DNA of 64,000 nucleotides, from positions 1 to 64,000 of the forward strand of contig CANGTL010000012.1 in assembly GCA_947456815.1 (NCBI GenBank), written 5' to 3'. The notes below the pieces were generated by a model. That model had not been told where the DNA came from. It saw only the letters and a program-made list of their open reading frames with translations, and ran no database searches. How positions within the stretch are numbered: position 1 is the stretch's first letter; every line of letters begins with the position of its first letter. This DNA is from Flavobacteriaceae bacterium (GTDB taxonomy: Bacteria; Bacteroidota; Bacteroidia; Flavobacteriales; Flavobacteriaceae). The position numbers and the translations under genes were made by a program. Positions 34,346-43,342 of this stretch are shown in pieces.

Positions 34346-34375
34346 TGTTTAGCAAATGTAAGTAAAACTTAAACA
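34346..34375 (-). promoter_or_regulatory. Candidate operator/promoter of the SRPBCC-SDR-photolyase operon
   Basis: TGTTTA at 34346-34351 and TAAACA at 34370-34375 form an inverted repeat with an 18-nt spacer. Inside it the minus strand reads TACATTTG (34360-34353), a -7 match 23 nt before the ATG. A regulator bound to the two half-sites would block the promoter; MerR/CarH-like light regulators act on similar operons, but none is encoded in this window. Confidence 0.4.
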
Positions 34376-34426
34376 AAAATAATTTGAAATTATGCATTAA
34401 TTAACACTATTAAATACATGAATTAC

Positions 34427-34434
34427 TATTTTTG
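34427..34434 (+). promoter_or_regulatory. -7 promoter element of the DUF2911 gene
   Basis: TATTTTTG matches TAnnTTTG, 22 nt before the ATG at 34457. Confidence 0.5.
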
Positions 34435-34456
34435 AACAAACAAAAATTTAACTGAC

Positions 34457-35302
34457 ATGAAAAAAATTATTTTAGCAATTGTGATGGTATTGGTATCATT
34501 CCAAATTCAAGCGCAAGTAAAAACACCAGCTCCTAGTCCGAAATGTACATTAGAGCAAAAAGTAGGTTTAACAGATGTAACTGTAGAATACTCTCGACCA
34601 AGTATGAAAGGAAGAACGGTATTCGGCGATTTAGTTCCTTATGGAAAATTATGGAGAACTGGCGCAAACCAAAATTCCATGATTACATTTTCAGATGATG
34701 TATTAATTAACGGGCAGACTTTGAAAAAAGGGAAGTATGCAATTTTTGTAACTCCAAAAGTCGATATGTGGGAAGTTGTTTTCTATACGGATACTGATAA
34801 TTGGGGAACACCAGAAAATTGGAATGAGAAAAATGTTGCTTTGAGCACCAATGTTGACACCAAGATTTTAACTGCTCCAGTAGAATCATTTACCATTGGC
34901 ATCAATAATTTGGATAATAATTATGCTCATTTAGAGTTTTCTTGGGAGAAAACATACGTAGCACTAAAGTTTGAAGTACCAACTCAAAAAACTGCGATGG
35001 CAAGCATAGAGAAAGCTTTGGCAGGTCCGACAGCAGGTGATTATTTTTCTTCAGCGCAGTATTTTTATCAATCTAATGGTGATCTGAATAAAGCGCTGGA
35101 ATATATTAACAAAGCCTTGGATTTGAATAAAGAAAAACCATTCTGGTACACACGTCAAAAATCTTTGATACAAGCAAAACTTGGTGACAAGAAAGGTGCT
35201 ATTGAAACAGCTAAGATTTCTATGGAAGCAGCGAAAACTGCCAAGAATGATGACTATGTAAAAATGAATTCGGATAGTATTGCTGAATGGAGCAAAAAGT
35301 AA
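34457..35302 (+). CDS. DUF2911 domain secreted protein with C-terminal TPR-like helices
   Basis: This 281-residue protein has the signal peptide MKKIILAIVMVLVSFQIQAQ. The DUF2911 part (~25-165) shows VTVEYSRPSMKGRTVFGDLVPYGKLWRTGANQNSMITFSDDV and KKGKYAIFVTP, typical of this Bacteroidota family of unknown role. The last ~100 residues (LAGPTAGDYFSSAQYFYQSNGDLNKALEYINKALDLN) look like two TPR-type helical hairpins. Expected periplasmic. Single gene with a strong terminator. Confidence 0.9.
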   Translation: MKKIILAIVMVLVSFQIQAQVKTPAPSPKCTLEQKVGLTDVTVEYSRPSMKGRTVFGDLVPYGKLWRTGANQNSMITFSDDVLINGQTLKKGKYAIFVTPKVDMWEVVFYTDTDNWGTPENWNEKNVALSTNVDTKILTAPVESFTIGINNLDNNYAHLEFSWEKTYVALKFEVPTQKTAMASIEKALAGPTAGDYFSSAQYFYQSNGDLNKALEYINKALDLNKEKPFWYTRQKSLIQAKLGDKKGAIETAKISMEAAKTAKNDDYVKMNSDSIAEWSKK

Positions 35303-35322
35303 TGATTCAAAATAGATAAAAG

Positions 35323-35354
35323 AAAAACGTCTCCAATTTGGAGACGTTTTTTTT
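35323..35354. terminator. Bidirectional rho-independent terminator
   Basis: AAAAACGTCTCCAA pairs with TTGGAGACGTTTTT around a minimal loop, with T-run and A-run. It serves the DUF2911 gene and the convergent symporter gene. Confidence 0.85.
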
Positions 35355-37048
35355 TATGCAGTTATTTCTTTTTTATTTCCAATGACATACTGCAAAATGG
35401 AAGATAATATGATCGTTAACATGGCTCCAATGAAGTTTAGCCAAAGGAAACTAACCACGTCTAAGTAATAAATGTAGAAGATTGTTAATTGGCTGATGAC
35501 TGCACCAACAAAAATAGCCTGTGCCTTAACAAATTTGATATAGAATCCAACCAAGAAAATTCCCAACACAGTGCCGTAAAATATCGAACCTACGATATTT
35601 ACCAATTGAATTAAGTTTTCAAATAGTGTTCCCACACAAGCAAAAAGAATAGCGATGATTCCCCATAGCAACGTAAAGAACTTAGTAGCATTTACAAAAT
35701 GCTTTTCAGATTTGCCTTCTCGAACATTTCGTTTATAAATATCAATTGCCGTGGTGGATGCTAAGGCATTTAACCCAGACGCGGTCGAGGACATGGCGGC
35801 TGAAAGAATTACTGCTAGGAGCAAACCGATTAGGCCTTTAGGCAAATAGTTCAAAATGAAATGGATAAATACATAGTCCTTGTCATTTGTCTCGGACTTG
35901 GGATCTGCTTTGGAAATAACCTCTCTGGCTTGATCGCGTAAATCATTTTCTTTGTTAGAAATGGCAACCAATTCTTTCCTCAAGATTGGATTGTCGTAGT
36001 TTTGATTAAGGTGATCAATATAAATCAAATTGATTTCTTTTTTCTCTTCAGATAACTTTGTTAGTTTATTTTCTAGGGCATGGTATTCGTCTTTATACTT
36101 CGAGTTCTCGATAATAACTTTGTTGTTTGGATTAAAATTGAGTGGCACTGGATTGAATTGGAAGAACACAAATACCATCACGCCAATTAATAAAATAAAG
36201 AACTGCATAGGCACTTTCAGGAATCCATTCATAATTAATCCCATTTGACTTTCTCGGATAGACTTACCAGAAAGATAACGCCCTACTTGAGATTGATCTG
36301 TCCCGAAATAGGAGAGAGCTAAGAAAAAACCACCTGTGATGCCGCTCCAAAAAGTGTAACGAGTTTCAGGATCAATCGAAAAATCTACAATATCCATTTT
36401 GTGATTGGCGCCCGCTATGTGCAAGGCATTGCTAAATGTCATATCATTTGGAAGTAAATGTAAAATCAAGAAAAAAGTAATAAACATACCACTCATAATG
36501 ACAAACATCTGCTGCTTTTGAGTAACATTGACCGCTTTTGTACCGCCAGCAAAAGTGTAGATGACAACCAAAACTCCGATGACGATATTCATCAAGGTCA
36601 GATTCCAACCTAGCAAAGCGGAAAGAATAATTGCTGGAGCGTAGATGGTGAGACCTGTACCTAGTCCGCGTTGAATTAGAAACAGTATCGCAGCCAATGA
36701 ACGCGTTTTCAAATCAAATCGCTGTTCTAAGTATTCGTAAGCGGTAAAAACTTTGAGTCGGTGGTAAATAGGAATAAAAGTAACGCAAATGACGACCATC
36801 GCTAACGGTAATCCAAAATAAAATTGAACGAAACCCATACCATCATGATACGCTTGTCCTGGTGTTGATAGGAAAGTAATTGCACTGGCTTGCGTAGCCA
36901 TAACGGAAAGTCCGACCACATACCATGGTGTCTCGTTATTTCCGAGAATATAGTCTTCGACGTTCTTGCTGCCTTTGGTTTTCCATACACCGTAAAAAAC
37001 AATGAAGAGTAATGTGACCGATAAGACAATCCAATCTAATTGCTGCAT
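35354..37048 (-). CDS. Sodium:solute symporter (SSS) family transporter
   Basis: In this 564-residue protein with about 13 membrane segments, the SSS signatures are YVVGLSVMATQASAITFLSTPGQAY near the start (TM1, Na+ site), GTGLTIYAPAIILSALLGW (~130), SYFGTDQSQVGRYLSGKS (~245) and LSAAMSSTASGLNALAST (~415, TM8 Na+ site). A charged cytosolic loop (~325-385) is inserted between segments. The solute is unknown; sialic acid, sugars or amino acids are all imported by this family. It lies 1 nt after a 35-residue membrane peptide and downstream of a PIG-L deacetylase, suggesting uptake of an acetylated sugar-like compound. Confidence 0.92.
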   Translation of the reverse strand: MQQLDWIVLSVTLLFIVFYGVWKTKGSKNVEDYILGNNETPWYVVGLSVMATQASAITFLSTPGQAYHDGMGFVQFYFGLPLAMVVICVTFIPIYHRLKVFTAYEYLEQRFDLKTRSLAAILFLIQRGLGTGLTIYAPAIILSALLGWNLTLMNIVIGVLVVIYTFAGGTKAVNVTQKQQMFVIMSGMFITFFLILHLLPNDMTFSNALHIAGANHKMDIVDFSIDPETRYTFWSGITGGFFLALSYFGTDQSQVGRYLSGKSIRESQMGLIMNGFLKVPMQFFILLIGVMVFVFFQFNPVPLNFNPNNKVIIENSKYKDEYHALENKLTKLSEEKKEINLIYIDHLNQNYDNPILRKELVAISNKENDLRDQAREVISKADPKSETNDKDYVFIHFILNYLPKGLIGLLLAVILSAAMSSTASGLNALASTTAIDIYKRNVREGKSEKHFVNATKFFTLLWGIIAILFACVGTLFENLIQLVNIVGSIFYGTVLGIFLVGFYIKFVKAQAIFVGAVISQLTIFYIYYLDVVSFLWLNFIGAMLTIILSSILQYVIGNKKEITA

Positions 37049-37049
37049 A

Positions 37050-37157
37050 TTATGAGAAAATGATCATCATTAAACAAAAGAATAGAATATAGAAGAGGTT
37101 TGCGATGAGCACCCAAGAGTAACTTCTTTTCCAAGTCGTTAGTTTTTCGTTGTCCAT
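37050..37157 (-). CDS. 35-residue single-pass membrane peptide preceding the symporter
   Basis: The minus strand from the ATG at 37157 encodes MDNEKLTTWKRSYSWVLIA and continues NLFYILFFCLMMIIFS to a stop at 37050: 35 residues with a short polar N-terminus and one membrane segment of about 20 residues. It starts 5 nt after the PIG-L stop and ends 1 nt before the symporter ATG. Such micro-subunits are known for some SSS and TRAP-like carriers. It is too short for most gene finders. Its reality rests on tight operon packing and a clean hydrophobic helix. Confidence 0.65.
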   Translation of the reverse strand: MDNEKLTTWKRSYSWVLIANLFYILFFCLMMIIFS

Positions 37158-37162
37158 AATTT

Positions 37163-39664
37163 TTAGTTTTTGGGTAATGAAATCATATTTGCCATCAATC
37201 TGAATGCACCAGAAACACCTTCAGGTAATTCTCTAAAGAAGCTTAAACCTGTATAAATATAATTTCCTTTCCCGTATTTAGCGACTAAAATCGCGCCTTT
37301 CTTTGGTGTTTCTCCTTTGTCGTTTGCTTCAATAATTGGCGTAAACGCAGTATCCCATTCGTTTGGATAATACAATCCTTGCTCTTGCTTCCAACCGCGA
37401 AAATCTTCAGAAGTAAGTATGTTTGGCGAATTTAGAATCGGATGTTTAGGGTCTAAAAATGTTACAATTGCATTTTCATCGGTGACACGATCTCTTGATA
37501 TTTTTAGTGGATATGGAGCAATATCAGTGGTAACAAAATCATCTAAGGTGTTATATTGAACAATCATGTTATGTCCTTCCTTAACAAAATCAAACAGGAT
37601 TTTTTGCTTGAAAGCCAAAGCCTGAATAGTGTTATAGGCGCGAATACCGGTTATCACAGCATTAAAATTCTTGAGTTTTTCCACGGTAATTTCTTGCGGA
37701 TTCAAAACAGAAACGCTATATCCCATTTGTGTGAGACACTTGGGAACTTCATCGCCAGCTCCCATGATATAAGCTATTTTTTCTTTATTTGTATGTATAT
37801 CGAGTTTTATGAACCTCGCTTCTGAAGTTTTCAGAACTTGTTGCTTAGAAATATGTTCATAATTGATCGAGAATTGTTCATTGTCAAAACGTTTAGAATC
37901 AACTGTGGCAATGCACTTAGCAACCACTTCATCTGCTTTTTTTGACGGGAAAATTTGAAATGAAACAGTTTGTTCTTCTCCTTTTTTCGACAAATTGAAT
38001 GGAATAGACTGTGGGCTAACTTTCCAGGTTTCGGGAATTTCTAGTTGAATTGATCCAATAACGTTGTCTTTTCCAGCTTTGACTTTTACTTCAATTGTTT
38101 TCGAACTATTATCATTAAAAAGAACTACTTTATTTTGAATAGAGGTAGTTACTTCTGGCACAATATCAAGCGGTTTGTAAACTTCTCCTTTTACGTCGTC
38201 ATTGTATTTGTAGATGACTTCACGTTCAAACGGAATAGTAACGCCTTGAATGACAATATTGAAAATAAGCTTAACCTCTCTGATTACATCTGGTTTACCG
38301 ATGTTGTTTTGTTGCTCGACTTTGTACATACCAATCGTTCCTTTTTCAGCGAGCCAATAGGGTTGCGTATAGTTGAAATTCTCTGATAATTTAATTTCAA
38401 AATCTATACTTTGATTTGAATTCGTTTTTAACTCCAGGTCTTTTGGAACCACTTCACCTGAAATTAGATTTTTAATGCTCTTCAATTGCATTGGTATAAT
38501 GCTTCGATTGATGGTTTCGAGTTTTAATTTTAAAGTAGTACTATTGGCAGTTTCTTGTGTGTTGGATACCGCTTCAAGATAAAGTCCAGCACATCCTGCA
38601 ATAATTTTTTTGATTTCTTCAGTTTTAATTGCTTTCCAATGTTCATCCTCAAGTTGTTGGATGAGTGTATAAGCTTTTACCAGGTCAGGAATACTTGCAG
38701 ACGGATTTCTGAAATTGAAATTAGTTTCAACTGTGGTAAGTAAATCTCCAATTATCTTGCCTCCTTTAACGCGATTCCAGCTAGTATCTATTCCTTCAAA
38801 AATATTGCTATTGTCTATGGATGGCTCGCCTTTCAATAATTCTAAATATTCTTGCTCCTCTCCGCGAGTGCCTGTACTGCCAAAGCCTTGCGACTCGTGC
38901 TTGCTTCTACTTAACGCCGCTATTTCTTGATTTGATTTTCCTATTGACTGATAGAATGCGCCTGTTTTTAGTTGAATAAGATTCGACTTGTCCGCTTTTT
39001 CAAATTTCTCCTTACTACCGTAAAACCACCATGAGGTATTAAAATACACACGTTTGGGTTTCCAAGTATTGACCAATTTCAGTTGTTCCGTAAATTTATT
39101 CGGATCATTTGTAAGATCAAATGCTTCCAAACTAAGCAATGCAGAGGAAGTATGATGGCCGTGGGTAGTGCCTGGAGACCTCGCATCAAAGCGATTGATT
39201 ATCACATCAGGCTGAAATTTTCGGATTATGTAAACTACATCGCTTAAGACTTCATCCTTATCCCATATTTGTAAAGTCTCCTCTGGATTCTTTGAATAGC
39301 CAAAATCGTTGGCTCGTGAAAAAAATTGCTCGCCGCCGTCAATTTTCCTAGCTTCTATTAATTCCTGTGTTCGAATAACGCCCAATAGTTCTCTAAGTTC
39401 TGGTCCGATTAAATTTTGTCCTCCATCACCACGAGTGAGTGATAGATATCCAGTTCGTGCTTTTTTTTCATTCGATAAGTATGAAATTAAACGTGTGTTT
39501 TCATCGTCTGGATGTGCTGCAATATACAATACTGAACCTAAGAAATTCAGTTTTTGAATTTGATTAAAAATCGCTACAGCGTCTGGTTTTGCAGGTTGTT
39601 GGGCAGAAGTTGTGTTAAAAAATAATAAGGAAATGAGAAAAAATAAAAAGGAAAGCTTTTGCAT
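37163..39664 (-). CDS. Secreted PIG-L family deacetylase (large, ~833 aa)
   Basis: The start at 39664 gives a signal peptide (MQKLSFLFFLISLLFFNTTSAQ); the 24 residues upstream are rejected. The N-terminal ~250 residues are a PIG-L/LmbE deacetylase with the Zn motif AAHPDDENT (~50) and TTHGHHTSSALL (~188). The rest (~300-830) contains beta-sandwich domains and a C-terminal glutamine-amidotransferase-like fold (YSVSVLNPQEITVEKLKNFNAVITGIRAYN, ~690). PIG-L enzymes remove N-acetyl groups from GlcNAc-type substrates. With the micro-peptide and SSS symporter just downstream it may process a sugar before uptake; that is inference. Confidence 0.9.
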   Translation of the reverse strand: MQKLSFLFFLISLLFFNTTSAQQPAKPDAVAIFNQIQKLNFLGSVLYIAAHPDDENTRLISYLSNEKKARTGYLSLTRGDGGQNLIGPELRELLGVIRTQELIEARKIDGGEQFFSRANDFGYSKNPEETLQIWDKDEVLSDVVYIIRKFQPDVIINRFDARSPGTTHGHHTSSALLSLEAFDLTNDPNKFTEQLKLVNTWKPKRVYFNTSWWFYGSKEKFEKADKSNLIQLKTGAFYQSIGKSNQEIAALSRSKHESQGFGSTGTRGEEQEYLELLKGEPSIDNSNIFEGIDTSWNRVKGGKIIGDLLTTVETNFNFRNPSASIPDLVKAYTLIQQLEDEHWKAIKTEEIKKIIAGCAGLYLEAVSNTQETANSTTLKLKLETINRSIIPMQLKSIKNLISGEVVPKDLELKTNSNQSIDFEIKLSENFNYTQPYWLAEKGTIGMYKVEQQNNIGKPDVIREVKLIFNIVIQGVTIPFEREVIYKYNDDVKGEVYKPLDIVPEVTTSIQNKVVLFNDNSSKTIEVKVKAGKDNVIGSIQLEIPETWKVSPQSIPFNLSKKGEEQTVSFQIFPSKKADEVVAKCIATVDSKRFDNEQFSINYEHISKQQVLKTSEARFIKLDIHTNKEKIAYIMGAGDEVPKCLTQMGYSVSVLNPQEITVEKLKNFNAVITGIRAYNTIQALAFKQKILFDFVKEGHNMIVQYNTLDDFVTTDIAPYPLKISRDRVTDENAIVTFLDPKHPILNSPNILTSEDFRGWKQEQGLYYPNEWDTAFTPIIEANDKGETPKKGAILVAKYGKGNYIYTGLSFFRELPEGVSGAFRLMANMISLPKN

Positions 39665-39781
39665 ATAGTTATCTTTAGAAAGCAATAGCCTCAAATGTAC
39701 TAATTTAATAAAACAAGCGATTTTATTTAAATGCACTTTAACATACTGGAAAAAGGAAAATTTGGAAGGCTAAATTTAAAG

Positions 39782-40162
39782 TTAATTAGTGATGTCCGTC
39801 AACATTTTCATATTCCCTCGTTTTGTGTACGGATATTTTTTCTTGTGAAGATCTACAAATTGAGTAATGATATCATCGTCATAATCAGTTATAAAGACGT
39901 AGATTTTGTTAAACAAAGAATAACCTCTGTAACCTTCAGGAATTTCCTCACCAGTAGTCCATTCGGAATTTTCTTTATAGTAATAGATTCTCTTTTGGGT
40001 ATCGTAATACGCCTCTAGATTAGGGTAATAATAATAACGTAATTGACAGTTTGAAATCGGGTCAATTAGTGGTGGACTATAATCTTGTTTTTTACTTTTT
40101 TGAGCAAAACTTGCATTAAAGAAAAATAGTACCAAGAATATTGTTGATAGTATTTTTTTCAT
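39782..40162 (-). CDS. Secreted hypothetical protein (126 aa)
   Basis: The start at 40162 gives the signal peptide MKKILSTIFLVLFFFNASFAQ; a 7-residue extension to 40183 would precede it. The mature ~105 residues are Tyr-rich and polar (CQLRYYYYPNLEAYYDTQKRIYYYKENSEW, then FITDYDDDIITQFVDLHKKKYPYTK). No family is recognised. Single gene; surrounding DNA is AT-rich and no terminator is obvious. Confidence 0.65.
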   Translation of the reverse strand: MKKILSTIFLVLFFFNASFAQKSKKQDYSPPLIDPISNCQLRYYYYPNLEAYYDTQKRIYYYKENSEWTTGEEIPEGYRGYSLFNKIYVFITDYDDDIITQFVDLHKKKYPYTKRGNMKMLTDITN

Positions 40163-40353
40163 ATCATCAGTCTTTGTGTTCACGGAACGTTCAAAAGTTG
40201 ATGTAAAGATAATATTAAATTTTTAATATAATCGACAAAAGGTTGTTTTTTATCGATAAAATACTTTATTTTATATTTTTTGTAGTAAAATTGGCACAAT
40301 TTGTTATTTACGCACAAAATTCTTAAATGAATCTTATCAAAAAACGGAACAAA

Positions 40354-40935
40354 TTAAAGTTGATTTAGAAAATGGTATACCTTGTCTGTAGGCATTCCCA
40401 TTACATTAGGATAGGAACCTTCGATTTTGGCAACACCGATGTAGCCTATCCAGTCTTGAATACCATAGCTTCCAGCTTTGTCATACGGACTGTAATTATT
40501 CAAATAATAATCAATTTCTTGATTGGTTAATGGATGAAAAGTCACAGAAGTTGTTTCAGAAATCACCTGGGTTTTATCCGCCGTTTTAAAGCAAACAGAG
40601 GTTATTACTTTATGAGTTGAATTGGATAATGACTGTAGCATTTGGAACGCATCATCATAGTCTTTGGGTTTTCCTAGTGCTTTGTTTTGATGCCAGACAA
40701 TAGTGTCGCTAGTCACTAGGATTTCATTTTCTTTCAGTTCGCCTTCAAAAGCATCGCTTTTCAACACCGCCAAGTAATCGGTAATGTCCTCTTCAATGAG
40801 ATTCGGCGGATAAACTTCGTCTATTTCTTTCAATCGAATTTCAAAATCTAAATCCAAATCACGAAAGAACTGTTGCCTTCTAGGTGATCCGGAAGCAAGT
40901 ATGATTTTATAATTTTTGAGCTTTTCTCTAAGCAT
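40354..40935 (-). CDS. maf: Maf-like nucleotide pyrophosphatase
   Basis: This 193-residue protein has the Maf signature LASGSPRRQQFFRDL at the N-terminus, then the catalytic ILVTSDTIVWHQNKALGKPKD with Asp (~75) and GSYGIQDWIGYIGVAKIEGSYPNVMGMP. Maf proteins hydrolyse dTTP, UTP and modified nucleotides to monophosphates. The length is standard. Its start overlaps the stop of the ubiA gene by 8 nt; last gene of the DUF2520, KdsC-like, UbiA, Maf operon. Confidence 0.93.
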   Translation of the reverse strand: MLREKLKNYKIILASGSPRRQQFFRDLDLDFEIRLKEIDEVYPPNLIEEDITDYLAVLKSDAFEGELKENEILVTSDTIVWHQNKALGKPKDYDDAFQMLQSLSNSTHKVITSVCFKTADKTQVISETTSVTFHPLTNQEIDYYLNNYSPYDKAGSYGIQDWIGYIGVAKIEGSYPNVMGMPTDKVYHFLNQL

Positions 40936-41857
40936 GGTGTTTAATATTATAGGCGACTACCGAAATCGAAAGGATTCCAAACAAAAGCACGATTTTTAAA
41001 ACCAAACTCAAAAGATGAAATTCTTTTCTCGTTTTCGCTGGCCAGCTTTTGATTGTAAAGAAGAGTAGAGGTCCGACTAGCGTTAACAAACTATAAATTG
41101 TTGCGAGGTACAAATTATTTGACGCAAAGTACTGATTAGTGTAGTACAATAATATGATTAGTGGTACAAAGCTCAGCCCAAAAACGACTTTTGTAGTTCT
41201 TTGAACTCCAAGAATAATTGGTAATGTATTCATCCCTTGGTTATAATCACCGTTAACGTCTTCTAAATCCTTGACAATTTCGCGAATAAAATTGAGTATG
41301 AAAGCAAATACTGCGTAATCAATTAGAATTGAAAAAAGTACTCCCATTTCCTTTTGATTTCCTTCATAAGTTGCTGGGTACAGATCGAATATTCCAATAA
41401 TAATAACACTGAATGAAAGCAAAAAAGCTACTATAATATTACCAACTAGAAACATTTGCTTCAAACTTGTAGCGTAGATATACAACAACGAAGCAATCAA
41501 AATAAATATCGTTGCGAAACTGGGCTTCAAAATCACATTTGATAAGTAAAATCCAATCCCGACGCCAGCTACCGTTAATGCAACATAAATATTATAACCC
41601 ATTGATTCAGAAATTGAACTGCCTATAATTGTTCGACCGTGTCTATTTTCTGAATCTGTACCTTGATCAAAAATATCATTAATGACATAACCTCCAGCAG
41701 CAATTAACACTGTAGAAAGTACCAATAAACAGTATTGCCAATCTGCCAGTGATAACGGCACGTTTTGCCAATTCAGAAAACCATATCGGAAAATAAGCTG
41801 CATAAAAGCCAACATTAGTAGATTTTGGTAACGTATCAATTTAAAAAAATGAACCAT
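40928..41857 (-). CDS. UbiA family prenyltransferase (geranylgeranylglycerol-phosphate-type)
   Basis: This 309-residue protein with about nine membrane segments has the first Asp-rich motif as NDIFDQGTDSENR (~60, N-D-x-x-D) and the second as DVNGDYNQGMNTLP (~195, D-x-x-x-D). It matches the Bacteroidota geranylgeranylglycerol-phosphate geranylgeranyltransferase-like group, which makes ether-type lipids or prenyl quinones. The true product is not certain: MenA (54922) is a separate gene in this window, so this one is probably not for menaquinone. Coupled with maf (overlap of 8 nt). Confidence 0.85.
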   Translation of the reverse strand: MVHFFKLIRYQNLLMLAFMQLIFRYGFLNWQNVPLSLADWQYCLLVLSTVLIAAGGYVINDIFDQGTDSENRHGRTIIGSSISESMGYNIYVALTVAGVGIGFYLSNVILKPSFATIFILIASLLYIYATSLKQMFLVGNIIVAFLLSFSVIIIGIFDLYPATYEGNQKEMGVLFSILIDYAVFAFILNFIREIVKDLEDVNGDYNQGMNTLPIILGVQRTTKVVFGLSFVPLIILLYYTNQYFASNNLYLATIYSLLTLVGPLLFFTIKSWPAKTRKEFHLLSLVLKIVLLFGILSISVVAYNIKHHA

Positions 41858-41892
41858 ATTTAAAGATAGAAAGTAGTGAAATAAAAAGCTAG

Positions 41893-42420
41893 TTAATCGT
41901 GTTTACCATCATAATACAAATGCCATTTTCCTTGCACTTTCATCACTTGCTCAATGACTTCGCGCACGGCACCTCTCCCTCCATTTTTATGGGAAATATA
42001 TTTGGATATGGCTTTGATTTCTGGACTCGCATCTTGCGGGCAAGTTGGCAATCCAACCAGTTGCATCACATGATAATCAGGAATATCATCGCCCATATAT
42101 AGAACTTCTTCAGGTTTAATCGTATACAAATCAACATATTCGTTAAAAGTCTCCACCTTATTTGGGGATGCCAAATGAATGTCGGTGATGCCTAAATTAC
42201 GTAATCTAATGCGCACACCTTCATTGTTTCCTCCAGAAATGACACATACATGATAGCCACTTTCAATCGCCGCTTTCATAGCGAATCCATCGCGAATGTT
42301 CATAATTCGCAACATTTCACCAGATTCAGTCACATGCACTGAGCTGTCGGTTAATACACCATCAACGTCGAAAATAAACGTCGTAATGTGATTCATAATT
42401 TCTTTATAGCTCTTTTTCAT
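41893..42420 (-). CDS. KdsC-type HAD phosphatase (3-deoxy-manno-octulosonate-8-phosphate phosphatase-like)
   Basis: This 175-residue HAD enzyme without a cap has motif I FIFDVDGVLTDSSV (Asp 18 and 20), motif II VCVISGGNN and motif IV LYMGDDIPDYHVM. It matches KdsC, which releases phosphate from KDO-8-P in lipopolysaccharide synthesis, and works as a tetramer. The length is slightly short but complete. It overlaps the DUF2520 gene upstream by 17 nt and is followed after 35 nt by a prenyltransferase gene, a gene order I recall for Flavobacteria. Confidence 0.9.
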   Translation of the reverse strand: MKKSYKEIMNHITTFIFDVDGVLTDSSVHVTESGEMLRIMNIRDGFAMKAAIESGYHVCVISGGNNEGVRIRLRNLGITDIHLASPNKVETFNEYVDLYTIKPEEVLYMGDDIPDYHVMQLVGLPTCPQDASPEIKAISKYISHKNGGRGAVREVIEQVMKVQGKWHLYYDGKHD

Positions 42421-43165
42421 GGGATTGTATAGATTGCGTCATTAATTTATAGATGTCTTTTTTATTTTGATCTTTCAAGAATTCTAAATGAGTTGAAATT
42501 GTTTTCATGTCTCTTCTTTTTGCTGGGCCAGTTTGCGCTTCTGTGGGCGTTAAAGTTTGAACTTTACGCGCAGTTTCGTCAATTAACGGTTTCAAAATGT
42601 CGAATGAAATATTATTTTCATGACATATTTCATATCCGACTTCGTACAATTCATTGACAAAATTATTGACAAATACCGCGGAAACATGTAATGCTTTTCG
42701 TTGTTTGGTGTTTATTGAATATACAAGTGTTGAAATTGAATTTGCTATCTTTTCAAGAACATTATAATCATTTTCATTTTCACTTTCTAAACAAATTGGA
42801 ATCTTTGAAAAATCAACTTCTTTATGCAACGAAAAAGTTTGAACTGGGTAGAACACCGCACGCCTGTTTTTAGCAGACAAGTCATTCATAGCAACACTTC
42901 CAGAAGTATGAGCTACGATCTTATTGTCAAACGGAATGGATTCAGAAATCTTAGAAATCGCCGCGTCTGAAACTGCAATAATGCAAACATCAACTGTTTT
43001 TAATTCTTCAACCTTGGAAATAATTTGACTAGAATCAACAAGATTTTGGATGTTCTTTTTATCTCGACAACAAACCTGAATCAGCTTAAATTCAGGTGTT
43101 TTATTCAAAACAGAAATTAAGTGAAACGCTACATTGCCAGAGCCAATAATGCTAACTGTAATCAT
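42404..43165 (-). CDS. Rossmann-like / DUF2520 domain protein
   Basis: In this 253-residue protein the N-terminal Rossmann domain (~1-125) has the dinucleotide loop VSIIGSGNVAFHLISVL. The C-terminal all-helical DUF2520 domain (~130-250) contains KALHVSAVFVNNFVNELYEVGYEIC and LTPTEAQTGPAKRRDMKTISTHLEFL with the conserved GPAxRxD motif. The family resembles ketopantoate or pyrroline-5-carboxylate reductases in layout, but its substrate is not known. It is the first gene of the minus-strand operon with KdsC-like, UbiA and Maf genes. Confidence 0.9.
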   Translation of the reverse strand: MITVSIIGSGNVAFHLISVLNKTPEFKLIQVCCRDKKNIQNLVDSSQIISKVEELKTVDVCIIAVSDAAISKISESIPFDNKIVAHTSGSVAMNDLSAKNRRAVFYPVQTFSLHKEVDFSKIPICLESENENDYNVLEKIANSISTLVYSINTKQRKALHVSAVFVNNFVNELYEVGYEICHENNISFDILKPLIDETARKVQTLTPTEAQTGPAKRRDMKTISTHLEFLKDQNKKDIYKLMTQSIQSHEKEL

Positions 43166-43302
43166 GCGGCTAAATTATTGAAAAATCATCAAATGTGAGA
43201 AATTATAATTGAGAGAAATTTTCTGTAGTGGAATCATGTCAACAGTTCTTAATTCTGACATAAATGAAGAAACTTTCAAATTTAAAACCAAACATTTTTA
43301 CC

Positions 43303-43310
43303 TATTTTTG
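43303..43310 (+). promoter_or_regulatory. -7 promoter element of the ccsBA-gpx unit
   Basis: TATTTTTG matches TAnnTTTG, 32 nt before the ATG at 43343. Confidence 0.5.
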
Positions 43311-43342
43311 CTGGAGTTTTTAAAATAGCAATTCCACAAATA

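Noticed and set aside
40184..40353. Possible small RNA in the AT-rich gap after maf
   Set aside because: Several short A/T palindromes exist, but none has a clear stem with terminator or promoter; nothing supportable seen.
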